From Promethearchaeota archaeon (GTDB lineage: Archaea > Asgardarchaeota > Lokiarchaeia > Sigyniarchaeales > SOKP01), in contig JAUWZR010000013.1 of NCBI GenBank assembly GCA_030615235.1, positions 1-22,219 on the forward strand: a stretch of 22,219 nt of DNA. The letters are read 5' to 3'. Shown here in pieces: positions 15,709-22,219 of this stretch. The notes beneath the pieces were generated by a model. The model saw only the letters and a list, made by a program, of their open reading frames with translations, had not been told where the DNA came from and searched no databases. How positions within the stretch are numbered: position 1 is the stretch's first letter; every line of letters starts with the position of its first letter. A program made the translations under genes and the position numbers.

Positions 15709-16173
15709 TTAATAGAACAAGCCGTCTAACTTTTGATCAATTTTTTTTATATTCGATCCGAAAATTTCATCTAGCGTTTTTTTAAAAATTTTGAATTGAG
15801 ATACTTCCGATAAATTTTTACCTTCGTTCAGTGCTTTAAAATCCTCCGCAACCTTAATTAATAGGGGATTGACTACTTTTTTCATATATTTGTCAATTTT
15901 TTTCTGTTTATCTATAATAGCATAAGAAATTAATAGTTCTGGTTCAATGCTGTCGTCTGCTAAGATGCTTGCGTTTATAAACGCGATTGTAAATCTATTA
16001 CCTTGAAAATACTCTACATGTCCCGTAGAAAATGCTGTTTCAGCAAAGTTTAAGAGTGCTGTGAGCAAACCGCTTCTTAAATCAGCATCGATTTTTCCTA
16101 AAGTAGTTTTATGGTAACTTCTCTTTACTAAAGTAAATCCCCTAAACAATAAACCTACTTCTCGAATTACCAT
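15709..16173 (-). CDS. Probable longin-fold protein
   Basis: No named family is certain. The 154 residues follow a longin/roadblock-like order: two N-terminal strands (IREVGLLFRGFTLVKRSYH), a helix (IDADLRSGLLTALLNFAETAF), three strands (EYFQGNRFTIAFINASI, then PELLISYAIID) and a long C-terminal helical part (DKYMKKVVNPLLIKVAEDF). The D-DL-SG-L-AL--FA pattern of the first helix is one I associate with longin-like proteins of Asgard archaea. In eukaryotes such domains occur in trafficking factors and GTPase regulators, so it may partner one of the small GTPases nearby. It is soluble, with no membrane segment. It stands alone, convergent with the hypusine operon, and a TATA-like stretch (16188-16200) is so close to the ATG that the mRNA is probably leaderless. 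Confidence 0.5.
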   Translation of the reverse strand: MVIREVGLLFRGFTLVKRSYHKTTLGKIDADLRSGLLTALLNFAETAFSTGHVEYFQGNRFTIAFINASILADDSIEPELLISYAIIDKQKKIDKYMKKVVNPLLIKVAEDFKALNEGKNLSEVSQFKIFKKTLDEIFGSNIKKIDQKLDGLFY

Positions 16174-16411
16174 AATTCTAAGTCATTTTTTATTATAGCT
16201 ACAATGTAATTTGGTCTCATTAAGTATTCAACCTATAGATAATTTATAGAAAACAATTCTTTGTAATAAATCTAATGCTGACAAAGATGTTTTTTCGTAT
16301 TTTAGGCTTTTCATCAGAACTGTTAGGATACAAAGAAGAAAACCAAAAATTTCATTTTAGCATTTTTTTAAGATGTTTAAGATTAATATTTAAAAAAAAA
16401 TATATTGAATT
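16174..16411. promoter_or_regulatory. Divergent promoter region, 238 bases
   Basis: This gap holds the promoters of the longin-like gene (minus) and the aminopeptidase gene (plus). TAATATTTAAAA at 16384-16395 lies 20-25 bases before the aminopeptidase ATG, and that ATG has no Shine-Dalgarno motif, again suggesting a leaderless mRNA. The middle of the region shows no recognisable element; a 54-codon ORF here is not convincing. Confidence 0.4.
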
Positions 16412-17599
16412 ATGGAAAAAATTAAGTTTGAGAAAATAAAGTTATGTGCTAACAATATTGTTAATGCGATTAATATTCAAAGAAAAGGAGAAAATGTTCT
16501 AGTAAAGGGCGGTACTTATTGTCAAGATTTACTGGAAGAAATTGCCCTGAACATCTATAGAAACAACGGAATTCCCGTTATTATATCAAACAGCGATAAT
16601 TACATAAATACAATATACCAAGACACAAGCATTAGTAGTGAAATTTTAGAGATTACGCCGCTTCATTATTTAAAATTAATAGAAAATATCGACGCTTACA
16701 TTATAATTGAACCCTACGAAGACCCTGGTGTTTTGGGAAACGCCCCCAGAGAAAAACTCAACGCAAAAATTAAACATGACGCACCTTTGAAAGACATATT
16801 GTATGGAGGTAAAGAAGAATACGCGCCTGGGAAAAAGTGGTGCTATGCGGGATGGCCCTCGAGGAAAGCTGCCAAATATTATAATATTGAATACGAATTA
16901 TTAGAAAAATTCATAGTGGGTGGAATGAGCGTACCTCAAAACAAAATGGACGAAATTACAAAAAATTTGGGACAATTCTTTGAAAATGCAAAAAATGTTC
17001 ATGTTTCAGATGATCTTGGGACGGATTTTACGGTAACAATTCAAGATCGCTCTATGATTTTAGATAATGGTTTGCTTTCCGATGATAGAATTGCATTAGG
17101 ATTACTAGGAGGAAATTTACCGGCTGGAGAAGTATTTTTTCCTCCCCACGAGAAAATTGGCGAAGGTACTCTTTTTTGTCCCCTCACTAGAGACAGGATG
17201 ACTAATAAGATCATTAAAAACACTCATTTAAGATTTAAGGAGGGAAAGTTATTAATCGATGAAGTCACATCTGAAGAGAATCAAAGTGATTTAATTAATA
17301 CATTTAAAGATAGCGAAAAAATTGACCGGGAGAAGAACGTACCAGAGTTAAGGACTTATAATGTAGCAGAGCTAGGGATTGGATGCAACCCCGAAATAAC
17401 AAAAGCAATTGGTTATATTCTAACGGACGAGAAGATCAATGGAAGCGTACATTTAGCGTTTGGTTCAAATAAAATGATGGGAGGTACTTCAGTTTCTCAA
17501 CTGCATTGGGATTTTGTTACGACTCCGCAGGCTAATATTACCGTTGAATACAAAAATGGAACAAAAAAACAAATAATGGAGAAAGGCATATTAGTTTAA
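16412..17599 (+). CDS. M29-family metallo-aminopeptidase
   Basis: This 395-residue protein is an M29 (AmpS/PepS-type) aminopeptidase that removes N-terminal amino acids from peptides using two metal ions, in the cytosol. The metal ligands fall in the family order: E240 in LPAGEVFFPP, E320 in VAELGIGCNPEI, H347 in HLAFGSN, then H365 and D367 in LHWDF. The N-terminal half gives the usual dimerisation domain with KGGTYCQDLL. Length is normal for the family. It has its own promoter and is convergent with the MFS transporter, with 22 bases between their ends. No neighbour hints at a special role beyond peptide turnover. Confidence 0.93.
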   Translation: MEKIKFEKIKLCANNIVNAINIQRKGENVLVKGGTYCQDLLEEIALNIYRNNGIPVIISNSDNYINTIYQDTSISSEILEITPLHYLKLIENIDAYIIIEPYEDPGVLGNAPREKLNAKIKHDAPLKDILYGGKEEYAPGKKWCYAGWPSRKAAKYYNIEYELLEKFIVGGMSVPQNKMDEITKNLGQFFENAKNVHVSDDLGTDFTVTIQDRSMILDNGLLSDDRIALGLLGGNLPAGEVFFPPHEKIGEGTLFCPLTRDRMTNKIIKNTHLRFKEGKLLIDEVTSEENQSDLINTFKDSEKIDREKNVPELRTYNVAELGIGCNPEITKAIGYILTDEKINGSVHLAFGSNKMMGGTSVSQLHWDFVTTPQANITVEYKNGTKKQIMEKGILV

Positions 17600-17621
17600 T
17601 AGTTAGTATAGGAAAAAACTA

Positions 17622-18860
17622 TTAATCAAATTCTTTTATTTGTTTGATTTTATTTACTAATACGAGGATTAACTGAATTCCACAAGAAAAGGCAAGAAAG
17701 ATTGAAGAAACAAAAATCAACATTTCCACACTAATAAAAGCAGATAACGATATTCCTATAGGAGCAAAAACAATATTGGCGATTGATTGGCATGTTAATA
17801 AAAGCTGATACACGAAAGTCTTATATCGTGTGTTCACTGAAATAGCTTGAGAAATAGAAACGTACATGTAATTCGCGATATAACCAGCAAATGCAAGACC
17901 ACATTGAAGCACTAAAAACATTGGAAAATTTGAAAACGGTAAAAGAACAAGGAAAAATAAATAAAAGCAACAAAAAAAGAAGAGAAGAAAAATATTACTT
18001 ATCCTTTTTGCGATTCTTGAAGCAAAGTAATATCCAAGAAGTGCAAATATCGATATCACATAATATAAAGAAAAGAAAATTCTTAACGAAAATTCATTAA
18101 ATCTCGTTAAAACCCATGAACTAACTAACGATAAAAAGATTAAATCTGAAGACGCTAAAAAGAACGCGATATATAAGAAAATAACAAACCACGATACCCT
18201 TTTCTGGCTCTTTTTTTTAATATTTATGCCCTCAATATCTTTATTACTATTTTTTGAACTTTGATCGCTGAATATGGTGTTATTTCTTAAAAACAGAATT
18301 ATTGAGAGCAATGGTAACGTCAACATCCAACCAATTATGAAGAATATTTCCCATTGCGGTAAAGAGTAAACATCTTTAATAATAAAGTCGAAAAACAAAG
18401 ATACTAAAAGAAAACTAACGCCTCTTGCTCCGTTTACGATTAATATCATATGGTGTTTAATTTTTGGCGATTCCACGCTAAGAGTGAGGAAAATTTTACT
18501 CATAATTGTACGAATAAACATCCTGCTAAGAAAATATACTCCCAAAAAAATTCCATACAATAATAGGATGTTTTTATTGATAAGAAAGATTGAGAAGCAC
18601 GAACATAGCAAAATAACGCAAAGATATACAAAGATTTTATGATTTCGTTCAGACTCTATATGAGCATCAAAAATATAACCAATAAGAGGCGTTATTATTA
18701 ACGATAAAAAACCTAAAAATTGGATGAATGCTAAATCGTTTCGATTAACAGCCAGAATTTCGTAATAAAACAACGGAATGTATAAAGCAAAGTAAGCTTC
18801 AAACACCCCCAAAGTGCCGTACACTAAGAAGAAAATCCCATACATCTTTTTAACATTCAT
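17622..18860 (-). CDS. Major facilitator superfamily transporter
   Basis: A 412-residue integral membrane protein with about 12 hydrophobic segments in two groups of six, separated by a polar Lys/Asn-rich loop at about residues 192-222, the typical MFS layout. GYIFDAHIESER after the second segment is a degenerate version of the MFS loop 2-3 motif (GxxxDRxGRR). The substrate cannot be told; the overall look (GIFFLVYGTLGVFEAYFALY at the start) resembles MFS sugar- or nucleoside-type permeases only vaguely. AAGGTCA stands seven bases before the ATG. The gene is preceded by a 139-base AT-rich gap holding its promoter, so it need not be co-transcribed with pncC upstream. Confidence 0.85.
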   Translation of the reverse strand: MNVKKMYGIFFLVYGTLGVFEAYFALYIPLFYYEILAVNRNDLAFIQFLGFLSLIITPLIGYIFDAHIESERNHKIFVYLCVILLCSCFSIFLINKNILLLYGIFLGVYFLSRMFIRTIMSKIFLTLSVESPKIKHHMILIVNGARGVSFLLVSLFFDFIIKDVYSLPQWEIFFIIGWMLTLPLLSIILFLRNNTIFSDQSSKNSNKDIEGINIKKKSQKRVSWFVIFLYIAFFLASSDLIFLSLVSSWVLTRFNEFSLRIFFSLYYVISIFALLGYYFASRIAKRISNIFLLFFFCCFYLFFLVLLPFSNFPMFLVLQCGLAFAGYIANYMYVSISQAISVNTRYKTFVYQLLLTCQSIANIVFAPIGISLSAFISVEMLIFVSSIFLAFSCGIQLILVLVNKIKQIKEFD

Positions 18861-18999
18861 CTAAATGACCTTCACACTTTATTTCTAACCAGAATAAATA
18901 TACATTATTTTTAGGATTTCGATATTTAAAGAATAAGGTTTTGTTGAATCTTTTGTTCTTCTTTGCCAAAATTAAGAAGATAGAATAAGTGTTGATGAG

Positions 19000-19476
19000 T
19001 TATTTTTTGTAATTCTGTAATAGTAGAAGGATTTTTTCCAATATTTTAGTCTTAAAAGTAGTCCGATCTACATCAAAATGATGTTTCTCGACGAAAGTTC
19101 TATCGAAAGTTGAAATCCCTATATATGCTAATCCCACAGGCTTCTCAGGCGTACCACCCGTAGGTCCTGCGATGCCAGTAATCCCAATTCCTATGTCAAC
19201 ATTGGAGAGGACTCTAATATTATTCGCCAATTGTTTTGCTACCGTTTCTGATACTGCTCCATGCTGATTTATACTTTCAGGATCAACATTCAATAGCGCA
19301 ATTTTAGATGTGTTGCTATAACATATTATTCCCCTCTCAAAAACTTTAGAAGCGCCAGATATGTTGGTAAACATATTCGAAATATACCCTCCTGTACAAG
19401 ATTCTGCAATGGCTAAGGTAATTTTACTAGTTGTAAATTTGGTAATAATATCTTTGATTTTTTCTAAAAATTCCAT
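19000..19476 (-). CDS. pncC: Nicotinamide-nucleotide amidohydrolase (CinA C-terminal domain)
   Basis: PncC hydrolyses nicotinamide mononucleotide to nicotinate mononucleotide, recycling the pyridine ring released when NAD is consumed. The stand-alone CinA C-terminal domain is clear: LAIAESCTGGYISNMFTNISG (21-41), HGAVSETVA (72-80), GIGITGIAGPTGGTPEKPVG (96-115). At 158 residues it is full length for the single-domain form, with no N-terminal CinA/MoaB-like domain. AGTGAT upstream of the ATG could be its ribosome binding site. It is divergent from the small GTPase at 19658. A link to the NAD-dependent deoxyhypusine reaction is imaginable but unsupported by position. Confidence 0.93.
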   Translation of the reverse strand: MEFLEKIKDIITKFTTSKITLAIAESCTGGYISNMFTNISGASKVFERGIICYSNTSKIALLNVDPESINQHGAVSETVAKQLANNIRVLSNVDIGIGITGIAGPTGGTPEKPVGLAYIGISTFDRTFVEKHHFDVDRTTFKTKILEKILLLLQNYKK

Positions 19477-19657
19477 ATGTAATCTATCACTTTTTAATTA
19501 TTATTTTATCTGGTTGATATTTTAAAAATCTGGAAAATTTATAGGAATCCATTTAATAATAAAAAGCAATATAAATAAAAAGTAATATTATAAATTATAT
19601 TCTATAGAAGTAAAAGAAATTACAAAGACATTCAAGTTAAAACTATAATGTGATTTT
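19477..19657. promoter_or_regulatory. Divergent promoter region between pncC and GTPase
   Basis: This 181-base AT-rich gap includes ATTATAAATTATA at 19587-19599 as a likely TATA element for the plus-strand GTPase cluster, giving a leader of about 35-40 bases, and a Shine-Dalgarno GTGAT at 19650-19654 four bases before the ATG. No ORF or repeat stands out. Confidence 0.4.
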
Positions 19658-20206
19658 ATGAGTGAAAGTGACGAGAGGAAGGATTTCGTTTTCAAGATAA
19701 CAGTTATTGGAGATGGGGGAGTAGGGAAGACCTCCTTAATAAAAAAATATACTAAAGGGAGCTTCAAGAAAGAATATATCAAGACTTTAGGAGCACAGTT
19801 CTCTAAATATGACGAGAAAATAGAGAATAGTGCTGTAAAGTTGTTCTTCTGGGATATAGCAGGTCAAGCCGAGTTTTCCTTTATGAGGCCTACTTTTTAC
19901 AAGGGTAGTAAAGCCGCAATTATAGTTTTTTCTCATGCACCAGATGAAGTTGATAAAAGCTTTAATCACATCTATGATTGGCACGAAGACATTAAGAAAT
20001 ATTGCGGAAATATACCAATTGTATTATTCGGCAATAAGATAGATTTAATAGATGACAGTTCGATGGATATTGACAAAGTAGAGGAAATAGTTAATAAGAG
20101 AGATTTTCTAGGATACTACAAAACCAGCGCAAAAACAGGTAATGGCGTGTATAAAGCGTTCCAAGCAATAATTAAAGACCTTTATGAAAGATACAAGGAT
20201 CAATAA
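19658..20206 (+). CDS. Rab/Ras-like small GTPase, canonical motifs
   Basis: A 182-residue single-domain GTPase. G1 is GDGGVGKT (18-25), the switch I threonine is T43 in KTLGAQF, G3 is WDIAGQ (65-70) with the catalytic Gln70, G4 is GNKIDL (125-130) and G5 is KTSAKTG (155-161). All canonical residues are intact, so it should bind GTP and hydrolyse it as Rab/Ras proteins do. There is no C-terminal prenylation cysteine; the end is ERYKDQ. It is the first gene of a plus-strand cluster with a thioredoxin 43 bases and a V4R protein about 370 bases downstream. Family knowledge says such proteins act as switches with GEFs and GAPs; the V4R neighbour is a possible regulator. Confidence 0.95.
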   Translation: MSESDERKDFVFKITVIGDGGVGKTSLIKKYTKGSFKKEYIKTLGAQFSKYDEKIENSAVKLFFWDIAGQAEFSFMRPTFYKGSKAAIIVFSHAPDEVDKSFNHIYDWHEDIKKYCGNIPIVLFGNKIDLIDDSSMDIDKVEEIVNKRDFLGYYKTSAKTGNGVYKAFQAIIKDLYERYKDQ

Positions 20207-20240
20207 ATTAAAAGAAAAAAAGGAATTGCAGGCACAAAAA

Positions 20241-20247
20241 AGGTGAT
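20241..20247 (+). promoter_or_regulatory. Strong Shine-Dalgarno AGGTGAT before the thioredoxin gene
   Basis: AGGTGAT is a near-perfect complement to the archaeal 16S rRNA 3' end and lies two bases before the ATG at 20250. It fixes the start; the ATG inside it (20246) is in another frame. It suggests translation of this gene from within a polycistronic message. Confidence 0.5.
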
Positions 20248-20249
20248 GT

Positions 20250-20543
20250 ATGTTAGAAAAGTTTCAGCAAGGTTATCCGAAAATTTTATTTTTTTCGTCT
20301 TCCCATTGCGGTCCGTGCCTCCCAATTGAGCAGATGTTAAAGAGAATAAATATTTCTATGTTTGGAAAAAAATTGTATATTGAAAAAATTGATATAGAAA
20401 AAAATTACCAATTAACTAATGAATATAAGATTACCTCCTTACCTACAATAATAATAGCAGATAGGAGATTGTGCGTTTCTATTCAGGAGGAAGATATTAT
20501 TGACGCTATTCTCTATGGATTTATATCTTCCATAAAATTATAA
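20250..20543 (+). CDS. Small thioredoxin-fold protein with CGPC active site
   Basis: This 97-residue protein has the thioredoxin active site SSSHCGPC (16-23, Cys20 and Cys23) after a strand ILFF, and the cis-proline segment TSLPT before the strand IIIADR. CGPC is the classical thioredoxin redox pair, so it probably reduces disulfides in the cytosol. It is a little shorter than ordinary thioredoxins (about 105), with a short C-terminal helix and no signal peptide. Lying between the GTPase and the V4R gene with gaps of 43 and 35 bases, it looks like part of one transcript; a client among the cysteine-rich V4R protein is conceivable but not shown. Confidence 0.88.
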   Translation: MLEKFQQGYPKILFFSSSHCGPCLPIEQMLKRINISMFGKKLYIEKIDIEKNYQLTNEYKITSLPTIIIADRRLCVSIQEEDIIDAILYGFISSIKL

Positions 20544-20578
20544 TAACAAATATTACGACAGAGAGTGAGGATAAAAAA

Positions 20579-21058
20579 ATGGATAGGCAATTGCTTTCAA
20601 AAATTTTAATACAAATGAGGAAACACTTAAAAGGTGGAAAAGAGATTGGAGATATGAAAGTAGGAGCTTTGTTGGCGCTAGGTCATCAGTTAGAGGCTAT
20701 TTTCTACTATTTAGGCCACGAATTAGGAACAATTTTAAAAGTTAAACAAATTGATGATGTAAAAAATATTCCTAATGCTTTAAAAGAAAAAATCTCCGAA
20801 TATAACCTAGGCGATGCCGAGATTACAGAAAGTACCGAAGAAATCGTGCAATTAAAACTTAAAGGGCATTCTTCAATAAAGGATCTCATTAATAGAGGTA
20901 TAAAGACAGAAGGAAGCTTTTGTTCATTCGAAGCAGGTTTATTAGCTGGACTCGTTGAAAAAATGACAAATAATCATTGTTTTGCACAAGAGGTAGATTG
21001 TAGCTTACAATCAGGTGAAGATCATTGTGAATTTATGATTGTGTTTCAAAAAGATTAA
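20579..21058 (+). CDS. V4R (4-vinyl reductase / Bet3-like) domain protein
   Basis: The 159-residue product consists almost wholly of a V4R domain, a small-ligand-binding fold shared with the TRAPP subunit Bet3. Seen features: helix KVGALLALGHQLEAIFYYLG (27-46), the strand-loop VQLKLKGHSS, then the hallmark GSFCSFEAGLLAGLVE (112-127) followed by NNHCFAQEVDCSLQSGEDHC (131-150) and EFMIVF. Cysteines C115, C134, C141 and C150 and E118 are placed as in V4R domains thought to bind metal or small ligands. GAGAGTGAGG lies before the ATG. It ends the GTPase-thioredoxin-V4R cluster. Bacterial V4R domains sense ligands in regulators; in eukaryotes the related Bet3 fold helps activate Rab GTPases. Confidence 0.82.
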   Translation: MDRQLLSKILIQMRKHLKGGKEIGDMKVGALLALGHQLEAIFYYLGHELGTILKVKQIDDVKNIPNALKEKISEYNLGDAEITESTEEIVQLKLKGHSSIKDLINRGIKTEGSFCSFEAGLLAGLVEKMTNNHCFAQEVDCSLQSGEDHCEFMIVFQKD

Positions 21059-21241
21059 TTTTTAGGACTTTATCTTTCAATAATTTCCAATCCAAATTAG
21101 TTGTTTTAAAAAATAGATAGGCTTAGCAATTAAGTAATAATGGTATTTATAATCCTTTTTTAGATTAAAATATTGATAGCTTTAGAATTATAACTATTCC
21201 AACTTTAAAAAAAGCGAGAATCCTTAAAAAAATAAAAGTAA

Positions 21242-21919
21242 TTAAATAAATGTAATATCTTGGTAGTCGATATTTCCTAATTCCTTTTTCGCGACACCTA
21301 AATCGCGTACTTCCTTATTTAATTTCCTCACTGCTTCTCTAACTATTTCTTTCTTCTTTGCTCCAGTACAAACTATCCTACCTGTACTGAAAATTAAAAA
21401 AACCGTTTTAGGATCTTGCATTCTATAGATCAAACCGGGAAATACTTCTGGTTCATACATAGCGTATTCCATAACGATGGCTGCCATATTTAAATCTATA
21501 TTAGTGTGCAAATCTCCACTTGCTACAATATTTTGAATCGTAATTTCGGGATTGGATACTTTTATTCCGGCTTTTCTTATATTCTTTAACACCTTCTCTA
21601 CAACCCTATCAGCTTCTGAAGCTTTGCGCATACCGGTAACTACCATCTTTCCAGTCGAGAAAATTAAGATAGTTGCTTTCGGTTTTAGAATTCTCATAAC
21701 TAAGCCTGGAAATCTTTCAGGATTATATTCAACATCAGCATGTTTGCGAGCAATTATATTTAAATCGATTTTTTCTGTGATTTCGACTACAACTGTTGCT
21801 ACAACATTTTCAATTTTGTAATCTGCACCTTCGACCTCCTCACGTCTATCGTCAGAGGCCACATCCTTCTTTGCTTCCTTTTCGTCCTTTACTTCTTTTA
21901 CTTCCTTTTCTTCTGTCAT
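21242..21919 (-). CDS. tbp: TATA-box-binding protein with charged N-terminal extension
   Basis: TBP binds the archaeal promoter and recruits TFB and RNA polymerase. The two imperfect direct repeats that form the saddle are obvious: residues about 36-120 and 128-210, each with PERFPGLVMR/PEVFPGLIYR and ILIFSTGKMVVTG/FLIFSTGRIVCTG. The phenylalanines that kink DNA correspond to F70/F87 and F160/F177. An N-terminal extension of about 34 residues, very rich in Lys and Glu, and a 15-residue tail go beyond the usual archaeal core of about 180 residues. The ATG follows TAGG. It is transcribed away from a probable GTPase gene and has an unusual array of TATA-like octamers upstream. Confidence 0.97.
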   Translation of the reverse strand: MTEEKEVKEVKDEKEAKKDVASDDRREEVEGADYKIENVVATVVVEITEKIDLNIIARKHADVEYNPERFPGLVMRILKPKATILIFSTGKMVVTGMRKASEADRVVEKVLKNIRKAGIKVSNPEITIQNIVASGDLHTNIDLNMAAIVMEYAMYEPEVFPGLIYRMQDPKTVFLIFSTGRIVCTGAKKKEIVREAVRKLNKEVRDLGVAKKELGNIDYQDITFI

Positions 21920-21989
21920 CCTACATCAAACTTAATAAATATGATTTTAACTAATTAAAAAAATTAATTTCTTTTAAAAAGGGTATTTC

Positions 21990-22030
21990 TTTATAAATGA
22001 TTTTTTATTTATAAAGGCATTTATAAATGA
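21990..22030. repeat. Three copies of TTTATAAA upstream of tbp
   Basis: The palindromic octamer TTTATAAA occurs at 21990-21997, 22008-22015 and 22020-22027. The outer two are part of an identical 11-mer TTTATAAATGA exactly 30 bases apart. All lie 70-110 bases before the tbp start, within its probable promoter. TTTATAAA is a good TBP target, so TBP might bind its own promoter region at several places; alternatively only one is the core promoter. Confidence 0.55.
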
Positions 22031-22049
22031 CTTGAGAAATTAGTCATTT
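22025..22049. repeat. Inverted repeat AAATGACT / AGTCATTT
   Basis: Perfect 8-base arms at 22025-22032 and 22042-22049 are separated by nine bases. It overlaps the third TTTATAAA copy. It could be a dimeric repressor operator for tbp or a weak hairpin ending the GTPase transcript on the same strand; sequence alone does not decide. Confidence 0.4.
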
Positions 22050-22101
22050 TTTATATAAAATATTAACGAAATTTATTGATACAAAAGCTAAAAGACAAAA
22101 G

Positions 22102-22219
22102 TTATAAACTCTTATCGAGAATTGTCTTTATAACCCTTAAAAAGGCTTCTTCGACATTAGCACCTGTTTTTGCAGAGGTGGATATAGATTCCATGTTAAA
22201 AGTTTTTGCTAGTTCCAAA
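22102..22219 (-). CDS. C-terminal end of a third small GTPase (partial)
   Basis: Read from the window edge on the minus strand, the open frame gives LELAKTFNMESISTSAKTGA, then NVEEAFLRVIKTILDKSL and a TAA. STSAKTGANVEEAF is the G5 motif and final helix of a Ras/Rab-like GTPase, closely like TSAKTGNGVYKAF of the 19658 gene. The rest of the gene lies beyond the window. There is again no prenylation cysteine at the C-terminus. It is upstream of tbp on the same strand, with 182 bases between. Confidence 0.85.
   Translation of the reverse strand, partial: LELAKTFNMESISTSAKTGANVEEAFLRVIKTILDKSL

Noticed and set aside
16275..16439. 54-codon plus-strand ORF starting at ATG 16275
   Set aside because: It runs through the promoter and into the aminopeptidase gene in another frame, has a biased Lys/Phe/Leu composition and no ribosome binding site. 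It looks like chance in AT-rich DNA.
17891..18100. Lysine-rich 69-codon plus-strand ORF inside the MFS gene
   Set aside because: It is the antisense shadow of hydrophobic transporter codons; the minus-strand frame has clear membrane segments.
20250..20543. Thioredoxin gene as a truncated pseudogene
   Set aside because: It is short at 97 residues, but the active site, cis-proline and last strand are present and it has the best ribosome binding site in the window.
21990..22030. TTTATAAA repeats as a CRISPR-like array
   Set aside because: The repeats are only 8-11 bases, palindromic and spaced 12-18 bases; no spacers or cas genes are present. A promoter array is the better reading.
1..22219. 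tRNA, rRNA or insertion sequence
   Set aside because: Reading both strands by eye showed no tRNA T-loop with a matching acceptor stem, no rRNA-like segment and no transposase or terminal repeats. A covariance-model scan would be more decisive.

Overview
The window is AT-rich archaeal DNA and most likely comes from an Asgard archaeon of the Lokiarchaeia/Promethearchaeota type. It encodes a TATA-binding protein, archaeal/eukaryal-type deoxyhypusine synthase, an archaeal-style promoter layout (TATA-like boxes, some with almost no leader), purine-rich Shine-Dalgarno sites, and an unusual number of eukaryote-like parts: three Ras/Rab-like small GTPases (one cut by the window end), a probable longin-fold protein, and a V4R protein related to the Bet3/TRAPP fold. 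The lineage call is an inference from gene content, not from a phylogeny. No rRNA, tRNA, CRISPR array or insertion sequence was seen, and no gene-free stretch exceeds 300 bases.

Layout. 1-59 is the tail of a membrane-anchored protein. 200-4020 holds two tandem paralogous acyl-CoA synthetases; the second lacks a normal start codon where homology says it should begin. 4226-5092 is a winged-helix protein with paired cysteines, then a divergent Ras-like GTPase with altered G3 and G4 motifs (minus). 5980-8364 contains a glycoside-hydrolase-like TIM barrel and, on the opposite strand, a probable operon of a GYD-domain protein, a truncated Lin0512-family gene that is only 53 codons long, and 3-methyladenine DNA glycosylase. 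8500-9609 is a cytosolic reductive-dehalogenase-like iron-sulfur protein. 9679-11945 is a convergent Gfo/Idh/MocA dehydrogenase and DegT-family aminotransferase pair, typical of amino-sugar or amino-cyclitol synthesis.

12074-15671 is a tight operon: arginyl-tRNA synthetase, an agmatinase-family ureohydrolase and a deoxyhypusine synthase homologue. The last two are one base apart. The synthase keeps the catalytic lysine but has lost residues that bind spermidine in the human enzyme, so the pair is a good candidate for hypusine formation from agmatine rather than spermidine. Then come a longin-like protein (minus), an M29 aminopeptidase, an MFS transporter (minus) and a stand-alone PncC/CinA C-terminal amidohydrolase (minus).

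19658-21058 is a three-gene plus-strand cluster: a canonical Rab/Ras-like GTPase, a small thioredoxin and a V4R protein. Because V4R shares its fold with TRAPP subunits that activate Rab GTPases in eukaryotes, this is a possible GTPase-regulator module with a redox component. The window closes with TBP (minus), whose upstream region carries three copies of TTTATAAA, and the C-terminal end of a third small GTPase.
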